Shown here: positions 24,317 to 31,064 of the stretch, one piece after another
Numbering within the stretch: the stretch's first letter is position 1
How the letters are laid out: each line of letters starts with the position of its first letter
From: Candidatus Thorarchaeota archaeon AB_25
Lineage (GTDB): Archaea; Asgardarchaeota; Thorarchaeia; Thorarchaeales; Thorarchaeaceae
DNA length: 35,454 nt
Assembly (NCBI GenBank): GCA_001940705.1
Contig: MEHG01000010.1
Span: 1-35,454 of the forward strand
Reading direction: 5' to 3'
The notes under the pieces: model-generated
Databases searched by the model: none
What the model saw: the letters and a program-made list of their open reading frames with translations, nothing else
Told to the model about the DNA's origin: nothing
Translations under genes and position numbers: made by a program

Positions 24317-26866
24317 CTAGATGAAGATGAATGCACTCAATATGACAAATATTACTGTCACAACAGCTTCTCCAGCCACAACACCGCTTAGGATTCTGCT
24401 TGTTTTACTATAGCCTGCATCATAGACTTCAACCTGTTGCGGTAGATGATCTATGAGGGGTGCTGGTTTTTGGATTTGCTTGGTTCTGTAGCTAATGTAT
24501 CCACCAATGAGAATTGTGACTGAAGTAGCAGGTGGAATAAGCACTCCAACGACAAGGCTGATTGGACTCAGACCGCGTTTACTCAGCTCTCGACCAGTTA
24601 GGAATCCACCTGTTCCCCAAGCCAGGAGATATAGAAATGCAAGTGCTGGGTGAATGTTTGTAAACTCACTCAGTCCTGGTAATTTGAAATCGCCTATTCC
24701 TTGAAGACTAAGCACAAGGAACCCAAAGAGCTGCGCTGCTGGACTTGGGAAGTCTACGCCCCCAAAACCATACGTACTGAATATCTGGAAGGTTATGAAG
24801 GAACCAACAGTGGTCCCAAGCATAGTTCCGATAAAGACTGCTTTTAGAATATCTCTTCCACGAACACCGGTCATTCTCCCTAGCTTTAGGTGAATAAGTA
24901 GCGCAATCGCGGCATCTTGGATGGCACCAAGCATTCCCATGAACGTGGTGATGGCAGAAAAGGTCACCCTGAAGAAGAGAATCGCTGGTATAGCAATAAT
25001 GTCTGAGATGTACCCTGCAAGCATTCCTGTTTCACTTACTGCTCTGGCTGTGAAGTACGCCGATACCAATGATAATGGGGTACCAAAGATGATTAGAAGC
25101 CAGTGAATCTCAAGGGGCGAAGTTGAACTCTGCATGAATGGTTTGATGAACCAAAACACAACTAATCCAACTATCATGAAGAGTCCCATCGACACAAATG
25201 CAATCCATACCGGTATTTCTCCCCTCTTAGAACGCATGAATTCTCTAGGATTATCTATGATTTGTCGAACATCTTCTTTGAACGTTTCAATGGAGAATAG
25301 CTCTTCCTTTACTCTCAACATTCTTGATAGTTCATCACTCTTATGTGGAGTTTCTACAACTATCGCACCATCTTCATCTTGGGGTTTTATCTTCTCTTGG
25401 ACTTCCTCTGGAGTTAGATTCCGATCCTCCTTTGTCCCAACTACATCCGCAAGAATCACTGTGACAAAGACACCCAGAGCGAGATACAAGATTTCAGGTC
25501 TCTTGAGATGCGTAGTATAAATGATGGTTCCATCCGCCCCCTCTATAATTATCCAGATCAGAATCGAAATTATACTCCCCAGAACCATAACAAGCGATCG
25601 CTTCCATCCCACAAAGAAACCGATGCCTGCAATCATAGGTGAGTTACTCAAGCCAATCCAATCTGGAATTACAGTCACTGCAGGGATTACTGGTGCCAAA
25701 GCATATGGTACTGTACTTAGAGTTGAACCTCCAACACTCTCTGCGACCTTGGTTGCGCCTACCCAAGCACCTGATGCGGCAAGTCCCATACCTACTGCTT
25801 TTCTTGACTCTGGGTCGCTACCAATGGAGTTTATACACTCAGCTTGAGGCTGCACACGAGGCCAGGGCTCATGTTCGAATCTCTTTCTAAATGGAGCGAG
25901 TAGGACAATTCCAAAGACTGCACTGATACCCGTTGTGAACATGATGAAAAAGAGGGTCAATGCAGGGTCATAAGCGACATGACTTGCATTGAAGATTGGA
26001 TTATCTAAATCGAAAATTGCTATTGCTGGATACGTGAGTAGGACACCTATTGCGACTATAGACGATGAGTTCGCAATGGTCACCGCAATGGTATTTTCTT
26101 CTCTAGTATATCTTCCCTTCATGCCAAGAAAGATAGCTCCCAGCATCTCAGCTCCCACTAGGAACACGATGCCAATCTTCAGGGCGAGGTATATTCCCAT
26201 GAATGTCATTACTACGCCAACAATCAGACCCGTTCCCATAGCTCGCTTAGTCAAAGGGAACTTTGGTTCAGCTCGAACAATCCCATAGAGGACACAACTA
26301 GCAAGAGCCCAGATGACAATTTCAGAGAAGAACCCTAGGAAGATGCTTAGAGAGAAACAAGATATAATCAATGCACTGATTGCAGCTAGTTCCGTCTTGT
26401 TGGGCGGACGTTTGCTAAGAGACATGTAGAGCAGCAGGACATGGATGACTAGTCCCATCCAAACATCGGGTTGCAATGCCCTACCCTGAACTATCAGATA
26501 AAGTACAAAGAAAAGACCTGCTGAATATAAGCCGCCAAGCAGTGCCTTTGTTGGATGAAGCTCGACCCTTACAGTCATGGCAACATAAATGGCAATCCCG
26601 CCGACTGCTACCACTACCATATCTGAGAAGATTCCCAACAATATACTGAGTGGGTAATAGCTGACTGCAAGGAGAATCATTATTCCAATTTCTTTTCTAT
26701 TGAGTGGGGCTCTGAACAATGAGATATAGAGTAACGCCAACTCTACAACAAGAGTAATGATGACATCTGAATGTGCATAACGACCTGTGATCATGGCCAA
26801 TGTGACCAGGATTAGACCCACAGTGTACGTGGCTCCAAGAAATGTGGTCCGGTCTATCCTCATCAC
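24317..26866 (-). CDS. OPT-superfamily oligopeptide/metallophore transporter with duplicated N-terminal extension
   Basis: 849 residues, strongly hydrophobic. The OPT core begins around residue 205 (TKRAMGTGLIVGVVMTFMGIYLALKIG). It continues with EENTIAVTIANSSS, SGAWVGATKV, a long cytosolic charged loop (about 475-540), then ARAVSETGMLAGYISDIIAI and KAVFIGTMLGTTVGSF, typical of the OPT/YSL superfamily. The family normally starts at the core; here two tandem about-100-residue membrane units precede it, clearly homologous to one another (GRYAHSDVIITLVVELALLY and GRALQPDVWMGLVIHVLLLY). The substrate could be peptides or metal chelates. GGAGAC precedes ATG 26866; a TATA box and dyad lie upstream. 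Confidence 0.85.
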   Translation of the reverse strand: MMRIDRTTFLGATYTVGLILVTLAMITGRYAHSDVIITLVVELALLYISLFRAPLNRKEIGIMILLAVSYYPLSILLGIFSDMVVVAVGGIAIYVAMTVRVELHPTKALLGGLYSAGLFFVLYLIVQGRALQPDVWMGLVIHVLLLYMSLSKRPPNKTELAAISALIISCFSLSIFLGFFSEIVIWALASCVLYGIVRAEPKFPLTKRAMGTGLIVGVVMTFMGIYLALKIGIVFLVGAEMLGAIFLGMKGRYTREENTIAVTIANSSSIVAIGVLLTYPAIAIFDLDNPIFNASHVAYDPALTLFFIMFTTGISAVFGIVLLAPFRKRFEHEPWPRVQPQAECINSIGSDPESRKAVGMGLAASGAWVGATKVAESVGGSTLSTVPYALAPVIPAVTVIPDWIGLSNSPMIAGIGFFVGWKRSLVMVLGSIISILIWIIIEGADGTIIYTTHLKRPEILYLALGVFVTVILADVVGTKEDRNLTPEEVQEKIKPQDEDGAIVVETPHKSDELSRMLRVKEELFSIETFKEDVRQIIDNPREFMRSKRGEIPVWIAFVSMGLFMIVGLVVFWFIKPFMQSSTSPLEIHWLLIIFGTPLSLVSAYFTARAVSETGMLAGYISDIIAIPAILFFRVTFSAITTFMGMLGAIQDAAIALLIHLKLGRMTGVRGRDILKAVFIGTMLGTTVGSFITFQIFSTYGFGGVDFPSPAAQLFGFLVLSLQGIGDFKLPGLSEFTNIHPALAFLYLLAWGTGGFLTGRELSKRGLSPISLVVGVLIPPATSVTILIGGYISYRTKQIQKPAPLIDHLPQQVEVYDAGYSKTSRILSGVVAGEAVVTVIFVILSAFIFI

Positions 26867-26910
26867 AGGTGTTGTCTCCGAGTAGTTGGTAATCTAAGAT
26901 ATCCATGCTC

Positions 26911-26933
26911 TCTAGAGAAAGAACCTTTCTAGA
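26911..26933. promoter_or_regulatory. dyad-symmetric operator candidate upstream of the OPT gene
   Basis: TCTAGAGAAAG and CTTTCTAGA form inverted arms (one extra G) around a 3-bp centre. The dyad sits between the TATA-like box at 26939-26946 and the OPT start, overlapping the predicted transcription start, where a repressor would block initiation. No regulator is identified. Confidence 0.4.
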
Positions 26934-26938
26934 CCCAC

Positions 26939-26946
26939 TATTTAAC
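26939..26946 (-). promoter_or_regulatory. TATA-like box for the OPT gene
   Basis: Minus-strand GTTAAATA lies about 75 bp upstream of the OPT ATG, predicting a leader of nearly 50 nt that starts inside the dyad described above. Confidence 0.45.
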
Positions 26947-26949
26947 TAC

Positions 26950-27273
26950 CTATGTCACATTCATGAGTTTGTTTGTGAGTTCTTCCGCACTCATTCCCAC
27001 AATTAACATGGTCTTCTCTCTAGATTTATGACCTGCAACTAGACTGATTTCAGATGTGGAAATATTCAACAATTTTGAGAGTTTCTTGAGTAACTCTGAA
27101 TTAGCTTTTCCTTCTCTTGCTGGACCTCTTAAGTTGACAAGTATAGCCTCAGGAGTGATATGCGCAAGGAAATTCTTCTCCTTTGAATTTGGGCGCACAA
27201 TGATCCGAAGCAAAGTGCCTCTCGCTGTTTCCCAAATTGCATTGACCATGGGTTCCAAATTGTACGTGTCCAT
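26950..27273 (-). CDS. DUF167 (YggU-family) protein
   Basis: 107 residues with the DUF167 pattern: LRIIVRPNSKEKNF, ILVNLRGPAREGKANSELLKKLSKLL, ISLVAGHKSREKTMLIVG. The fold is a small conserved alpha/beta domain found in all three domains of life; no reaction is established. The ATG at 27273 lacks a clear ribosome site, and the ATG at 27249 (MVNAIWETARG) is an alternative. Its 3' end lies close to the OPT promoter, and it is divergent from the profilin-like genes. Confidence 0.85.
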   Translation of the reverse strand: MDTYNLEPMVNAIWETARGTLLRIIVRPNSKEKNFLAHITPEAILVNLRGPAREGKANSELLKKLSKLLNISTSEISLVAGHKSREKTMLIVGMSAEELTNKLMNVT

Positions 27274-27376
27274 AAGAGTCTGTTCAAAGTCATGCCATCG
27301 AGGCCATCAAGGATTTGTTTATTTGGAGAGGCGACGCCGAGTTTCATTAGACCGTGATTGTACGGGGTGAATTAAG

Positions 27377-27763
27377 ATGAGCGATCCTGTAATGGATGCA
27401 TATACGCAAGCATACAATAGTTCAGGAAATATGGTCCAAGCCTTTGGTGTGATATCCGAGTCCGGACAAGTCCTTTGGCAGAGCAATAATTGGGACTTGA
27501 CCGCTGATGCATCAACCTTGATGTCTGCAGTAAAGTCTCGTGCAAGTAGCGTTATTCAGAATCAAGTTAAGTATTCAACAATGCGTTCTACTCCAGAGAG
27601 TCTAGTTGCTCGAAATGTCCAAGGGAGCGGAATTCTGATTCTTACCAAGATTGACACAACAAGCGATAGATGGGTAGTAGCGTGGGCTGATGCTCAGGCT
27701 CAGCCAGACGGAGTCTATGTAGATGTAGACCGAGCTGCAAAGACACTCAGAGGTAAGATTTAG
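27377..27763 (+). CDS. profilin-like small protein 1
   Basis: 128 residues, not a certain family match. The order is an N-terminal helix, then FGVISESGQVLWQSNNWDL, a helix (ADASTLMSAVKS), VKYSTMRSTP, strands (GILILTKIDTTSDRWVVAWADA) and a C-terminal helix (DVDRAAKTLRGKI). That order and the G-x-V-x-W-x-S-x-N-[WF] hairpin match the profilin fold, and Asgard archaea encode actin-regulating profilins. Roadblock/longin domains share the topology and are the main alternative. ATG at 27377 follows GGGGTGA. The next gene is a paralogue, so the pair is likely one transcript. Confidence 0.55.
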   Translation: MSDPVMDAYTQAYNSSGNMVQAFGVISESGQVLWQSNNWDLTADASTLMSAVKSRASSVIQNQVKYSTMRSTPESLVARNVQGSGILILTKIDTTSDRWVVAWADAQAQPDGVYVDVDRAAKTLRGKI

Positions 27764-27847
27764 TATTTTCTGAATGAAATTGTGCTAGGGGAAAACTTCA
27801 ACACAGTTCTCTCCTCATACATTTCTTTGTAGATATGGTGGTCTATT

Positions 27848-28222
27848 TTGACATTAGTAATCGGACACGAATGGAATCTACTCTTTGCGAACAATCCAAA
27901 GATTCATGCATTCGCAGTTACCAAAGACGGAGCAGTTGTTTGGCAGACCGATAACTGGAATCTAGTTGAAGACATTGATGAGATTCTGAAAGCAGCTGAC
28001 AAAGACCAACCAAAAGTGAATACTGGAGGAGTGACATACAAACGAGTGGCTTCTTCAGATGACTCTTATATTGCAACTGCTGACGATAACAAAGGTCATC
28101 TCATTCTAGTACTAATCGATGAACATAGCTGGGCCATCGCTTTTGCAGCGCCATCATCTGTTCCCGAGCTCACAATAATCGATGTTAGAAGGACAGCTAT
28201 TAAGCTGAGAGAACATGTGTAA
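27848..28222 (+). CDS. profilin-like small protein 2 (tandem paralogue)
   Basis: 124 residues, paralogous to the preceding gene: AFAVTKDGAVVWQTDNWNL against AFGVISESGQVLWQSNNWDL. The rest reads like eukaryotic and plant profilins: an EDIDEILKAAD helix, GGVTYKRVASSD (profilin GGxKYxxI position), GHLILVLIDEHSWAIAF strands, and a C-terminal DVRRTAIKLREHV helix, where profilins have their final helix. It would bind actin-like monomers, phospholipid or polyproline if a true profilin. It starts at TTG 27848 with GGTGGTC upstream, 84 bp after gene 1. A roadblock-like identity is not excluded. Confidence 0.6.
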   Translation: MTLVIGHEWNLLFANNPKIHAFAVTKDGAVVWQTDNWNLVEDIDEILKAADKDQPKVNTGGVTYKRVASSDDSYIATADDNKGHLILVLIDEHSWAIAFAAPSSVPELTIIDVRRTAIKLREHV

Positions 28223-28255
28223 AACATCTGCACTCCTTACTTTCTCATTAGGAGT

Positions 28256-29053
28256 TTATTCTTCAGGGAATAAGATCTCTCTGATTCTATAAATGGCATC
28301 CATGTACTCTTTTGAACCAACGGAGTAGTAATCTAGGAGCATTTCATACATTGAAAGGCTCTCTTTGGTTGCGATGTCTAGATTGACCATTTCAGCAATC
28401 TTAGTTCTCCACTCATACTGCATCTGAGCTCTCTTCACGCTCAGTTCTAGAAGTTCTTCGCGTTTTTCTTTGGAGATTTTTAGATTGAAGGTTTCAAGCA
28501 TTTTGTCCGTGTAGCCTTCTAGTTTCTCCCGGATACGTTTCTCCTCAGTCCCCCATGCTCCTGTCGTCAGCATGAATCCCTTCGCTGTTCTGCGGTAGTA
28601 ATCGGTACTCCGTTTACCCTTGGTAACGGTGCCATATCTGATGACATAACCGTACTCAATCAGCTTTGGCAGATGATGATACACTTGATTCTTGGTGATC
28701 TCTTCACCATTCATGCAACACTCGGGTGAATTTTTCACAATCTCAATAACAGACAGCACATTGCGTTTCACAACTTTTTCTCGAATTATTGTGTCACCAG
28801 TTTCCTCATCAGTCGTTCTTGTGGTCAGAGTGTCCTCCACACCCTTACGCAGAGTTTGCAAAATATTGTAACGAACAGCCTCATCAAGGACATCAGCTGT
28901 TTCTTCATTCGTAATAAAAACAATCTCTTTCTGGGGTTCTTTACCCTCTTTTGTTAAGACAATTCCCTCGAGGCTGTCTGTCATTTCCGTTGTGACATTG
29001 TCGTCGCCCATGTTAGTATTCACCAATGCATTTTCGATCCGTCGATTCATCAA
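28256..29053 (-). CDS. winged-helix (ArsR/HTH_20-like) transcriptional regulator
   Basis: 265 residues. An acidic N-terminus is followed by VLDEAVRYNILQTLRKGVEDTLTT, then a longer-than-usual linker, then NQVYHHLPKLIEYGYVIRYG as recognition helix and wing (YYRRTAKGF), as in ArsR-type or MarR-like archaeal winged-helix regulators. The C-terminal half is a charged helical region, likely a dimerisation segment. The track start at 29053 is TTG followed by ATG at 29050; ATG 29011 (MGDDNVTTEM) has the best Shine-Dalgarno (TTGGTGAA). A TATA-like box lies at 29109-29116. It is divergent from the tiny-peptide operon, so it may regulate that operon. Confidence 0.75.
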   Translation of the reverse strand: MMNRRIENALVNTNMGDDNVTTEMTDSLEGIVLTKEGKEPQKEIVFITNEETADVLDEAVRYNILQTLRKGVEDTLTTRTTDEETGDTIIREKVVKRNVLSVIEIVKNSPECCMNGEEITKNQVYHHLPKLIEYGYVIRYGTVTKGKRSTDYYRRTAKGFMLTTGAWGTEEKRIREKLEGYTDKMLETFNLKISKEKREELLELSVKRAQMQYEWRTKIAEMVNLDIATKESLSMYEMLLDYYSVGSKEYMDAIYRIREILFPEE

Positions 29054-29108
29054 GCGACTCGGATTGCCCGGGAATCGTTCGTACTGAATTTTTCTCGCGA
29101 ATTTTGGA

Positions 29109-29116
29109 ATTTAAAA
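29109..29116 (-). promoter_or_regulatory. TATA-like box for the winged-helix regulator
   Basis: Minus-strand TTTTAAAT is about 60 bp upstream of ATG 29050. The surrounding divergent region (29054-29342, 289 bp) also holds a TATATAAATA at 29246-29255 and no other gene that I can support. Confidence 0.4.
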
Positions 29117-29301
29117 CCCGCTAGGAGCGTGTTTAAACGCCTCCCATCTATATTATCTTGGACAAACTAATTATTTAAGTTTGCTGGTGGTGGCGAACCA
29201 TTCAATATGAAAGGGTTTGTTAAGTAATGATATTCAGTCTATTCATATATAAATAGTCTATCTGAGCAACAACAAAAACAATAATGGTTGGTGTAGCAAA
29301 C

Positions 29302-29309
29302 CTTATATG
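29302..29309 (+). promoter_or_regulatory. TATA-like box for the tiny-peptide operon
   Basis: CTTATATG lies about 35-40 bp upstream of the ATG at 29343, predicting a start site with a leader of about 10 nt, consistent with a short archaeal leader. Confidence 0.45.
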
Positions 29310-29342
29310 CAATTATGGTGTGTGCTGACCTAGTGATAAACG

Positions 29343-29450
29343 ATGTATCGCATGAAGATGACTAACAGCAACCGTGAGAAGTTGGACAACAAGATTGCGA
29401 AGGTTTACAAAACTGAGGCTATCGGGTACGCATACGCATACCGGAGGTAA
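29343..29450 (+). CDS. tiny peptide ORF 1 (35 residues)
   Basis: Too short for the ORF track. It starts MYRMKMTNSNREKLDNK and ends TEAIGYAYAYRR. It is basic and hydrophilic, without TM or signal peptide. No known family is recognised. It has a TATA box at proper distance and AGTGAT upstream of the ATG. The final codons CGG AGG TAA provide a full GGAGGT Shine-Dalgarno for ORF 2 six bases further on, so it should be coupled. ORF 2 ends in a related motif. Function unknown: possible structural peptide, regulator, toxin or antitoxin are all speculation. Confidence 0.5.
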   Translation: MYRMKMTNSNREKLDNKIAKVYKTEAIGYAYAYRR

Positions 29451-29456
29451 AGTATC

Positions 29457-29546
29457 ATGGCACTAGCAAAAACAACTAAGAGGAAGTTTAAGCCTAAGGC
29501 GAAAATCTCTACTGACGCTATCACCCATTCCTACACATACAGGTAG
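29457..29546 (+). CDS. tiny peptide ORF 2 (29 residues)
   Basis: Starts MALAKTTKRKFKPKAK, a strongly basic half, and ends TDAITHSYTYR. The ending parallels ORF 1 (T-E/D-A-I-x2-[AS/YS]-Y-x-Y-R), suggesting common descent or a shared recognition tail. GGAGGT lies 8 nt upstream of the ATG. The last codons AGG TAG again place a Shine-Dalgarno-like AGGTAGATC before ORF 3. The family is not recognised. Confidence 0.5.
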   Translation: MALAKTTKRKFKPKAKISTDAITHSYTYR

Positions 29547-29552
29547 ATCACA

Positions 29553-29669
29553 ATGTCACGAAATGATGAAACCATTTGCTCTGACCTAGGGGAAGGGAGC
29601 CGTCCAGTGAGCGCTTCTAAGCAAGGCGATATTACAGTTGAAGATGTGCTCATGTGGGAAGCCACCTGA
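29553..29669 (+). CDS. tiny peptide ORF 3 (38 residues)
   Basis: Starts MSRNDETICSDLGEG and ends DVLMWEAT. It is acidic in contrast to the basic ORFs 1 and 2, lacks the Tyr-Arg tail, and contains one cysteine. ATG is 6 bp after the ORF 2 stop with AGGT in range. A T-rich stretch (ATTATTTTTACATC) about 10-25 bp after the stop could terminate transcription. No homologue is recognised; confidence is lower than for ORFs 1-2 because it lacks a shared motif. Confidence 0.4.
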   Translation: MSRNDETICSDLGEGSRPVSASKQGDITVEDVLMWEAT

Positions 29670-29787
29670 GCGCTTCATTATTTTTACATCTAGTTTGAAT
29701 CTCATTTTCAACGAGCAATATAACATCAATAGAACCTCTACCACCTTTCTCCTAACAGTGTCGATTTTAGTCGTAGGATATGTTGTC

Positions 29788-30618
29788 CTAAGACATCCTG
29801 TTTTGGATTATTGCCTCTACACCTGAAAGAACAGTCTTCACAACCTGCCACTGGATCAGTACTACAAGCCGGCTTCGAATGTGCAAAGCCCAAGGTTGTG
29901 ATGTGTCGTCACCTGGGAGGAATACACCAATGCTCTCTCTACCATCAACATTCATGATGAGCATCCGGGTTGGCTCAAACTCTTCTGGAGAAATCGGTGG
30001 TGATTGAAAGACCTCCTTGAAACTCTCCATCAATAGATCTTTACTGGGCATAGCAATTGTCACAGTCAGATAGTGTTCAAGACCGGGCACCTCCTGAGAC
30101 CCTGGTGTTGTGGTGAATAACTCAATCGCAACACCTCGACTTTTTGCTGCACTGAAGGCGCCTCTGAGATGACCTAGCAAGGTAGGAGATGCTGATGCGA
30201 TGTACACATACTCTTGAGCACTTTCAATGGCCGTTCGTAACCCCACGATGACCTGTTCCATACCCTGTACAGCCCAAGCGAACTCCTTAGCCTCTTTCCC
30301 CCTCAGAGACTGAATCCCTTTCAACATTTTCCTTGCACTGGTTGCTGAGCTCTTGACTTTCTCCTCAAGGTGGTCCAAGGCTGCATCCACTGGTGCTGGA
30401 TCAAAGAGTGTGGGATCACTCCCTGTGACCTTCTTGATGATGCCCCGCTTCTCTAGAAGACCAAGGGTTTCATACACCTTGCTCCTGGGAATCCCTGAGT
30501 CCTCAGCAATAATGCTGGCTGATGACTTTCCAAGTCGGACGAGAGAATGATACGCCTTTGCCTCGTTCTTAGTGAGACCCAGACTTGTGAGGTCTCCAAC
30601 AATTGTGTCCTGAGCCAT
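29788..30618 (-). CDS. TrmB-family transcriptional regulator
   Basis: 276 residues. The N-terminal winged helix is typical of TrmB: LTSLGLTKNEAKAYHSLVRLG, ASIIAEDSGIPRSKVYETLGLLEKRGII. A coiled linker follows (HLEEKVKSSATSARKML). The C-terminal effector domain is PLD-like (EYVYIASASPTLLGHLRGAFSAAKSRGVAIELF). Archaeal TrmB proteins usually sense sugars, but many are of unknown ligand, as here. ATG 30618 is preceded by GGGATAAG. The promoter has a TATA-like box and a perfect inverted repeat just upstream. Confidence 0.9.
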   Translation of the reverse strand: MAQDTIVGDLTSLGLTKNEAKAYHSLVRLGKSSASIIAEDSGIPRSKVYETLGLLEKRGIIKKVTGSDPTLFDPAPVDAALDHLEEKVKSSATSARKMLKGIQSLRGKEAKEFAWAVQGMEQVIVGLRTAIESAQEYVYIASASPTLLGHLRGAFSAAKSRGVAIELFTTTPGSQEVPGLEHYLTVTIAMPSKDLLMESFKEVFQSPPISPEEFEPTRMLIMNVDGRESIGVFLPGDDTSQPWALHIRSRLVVLIQWQVVKTVLSGVEAIIQNRMS

Positions 30619-30651
30619 TCTTATCCCGGATTACATGTATGAGTTCCAGAA

Positions 30652-30659
30652 TTTTAAAT
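30652..30659 (-). promoter_or_regulatory. TATA-like box for the TrmB gene
   Basis: Minus-strand ATTTAAAA about 35 bp before the ATG at 30618 predicts a leader of about 10 nt that still includes the GGGAT ribosome site. Confidence 0.5.
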
Positions 30660-30663
30660 CTCT

Positions 30664-30682
30664 TGTCACTTTAGGAGTGACA
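30664..30682. promoter_or_regulatory. perfect 7-bp inverted repeat beside the TrmB promoter
   Basis: TGTCACT-ttagg-AGTGACA. It abuts the TATA box of the TrmB gene on its upstream side, where an activator or autoregulator could bind. It is also just past the stop of the small winged-helix gene (30692), so an mRNA 3' hairpin is the alternative. It is the best dyad in this region. Confidence 0.5.
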
Positions 30683-30691
30683 GGTTTTGTT

Positions 30692-30967
30692 CTAGTCTGC
30701 GTCGATATCTTCGCCCTCGAGAATACGTTCAACCTCATAGAGTCTATTGACAATGGCAACACCCTTGTCAGTCAGTGAAAGATATGGGGAATTGTTGTCG
30801 CCCCGCAAGTCATAGACAAGCTCATCCTCGAGGAGTCTTTTCTTTATCTCAATGAATTCATCATCTGAGGATGTCTTGGTCTTCAGGTCTCTCACAAATC
30901 GGTCTCCCCACATCAGCTCAAAGAGGATCTCTCGTACATCTGAGCGGGTCAAGAACTCCAATGACAT
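30692..30967 (-). CDS. small winged-helix-like protein
   Basis: 91 residues: RSDVREILFELMWGDRFVRDLKTKTSSDDEFIEIKKRLLEDELV, then YLSLTDKGVAIVNRLYEVE. The helix-turn-helix then 'L-T-x-K-G' wing pattern is that of single-domain archaeal winged-helix transcription factors. The ligand and sites are unknown. ATG 30967 has GAGGG as ribosome site. It is divergent from the ABC exporter with a 97-bp spacer and is the probable local regulator (inference). Confidence 0.7.
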   Translation of the reverse strand: MSLEFLTRSDVREILFELMWGDRFVRDLKTKTSSDDEFIEIKKRLLEDELVYDLRGDNNSPYLSLTDKGVAIVNRLYEVERILEGEDIDAD

Positions 30968-31016
30968 GATGCCCTCAATGACTCATGTCGTCATAAAGAA
31001 GTATGCTGTGTTACTC

Positions 31017-31040
31017 CTCAAGTGACACAGAACTCAAGTG
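31017..31040. repeat. direct repeat in divergent promoter
   Basis: CTCAAGTG occurs twice, start to start 16 bp apart, in the 97-bp region between the winged-helix gene and the ABC exporter. It may be a tandem binding site on about one and a half helical turns. Confidence 0.3.
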
Positions 31041-31064
31041 CTCCAGAGTTCCTATCAAACATAG

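Noticed and set aside
25134-25847. Plus-strand ORFs of 128 and 108 residues opposite the OPT gene
   Set aside because: Antisense to membrane-protein coding sequence; composition is the mirror of hydrophobic codons.
29638-29826. 62-residue plus-strand ORF in the track
   Set aside because: It starts at TTG inside tiny ORF 3 in another frame, runs over the T-rich stretch and into the 3' end of the TrmB gene, and shows no domain or good ribosome site.
30692-30967. Small ORF as an antitoxin
   Set aside because: No toxin-like partner is adjacent; the winged-helix pattern and divergence from the ABC exporter fit a local regulator better.
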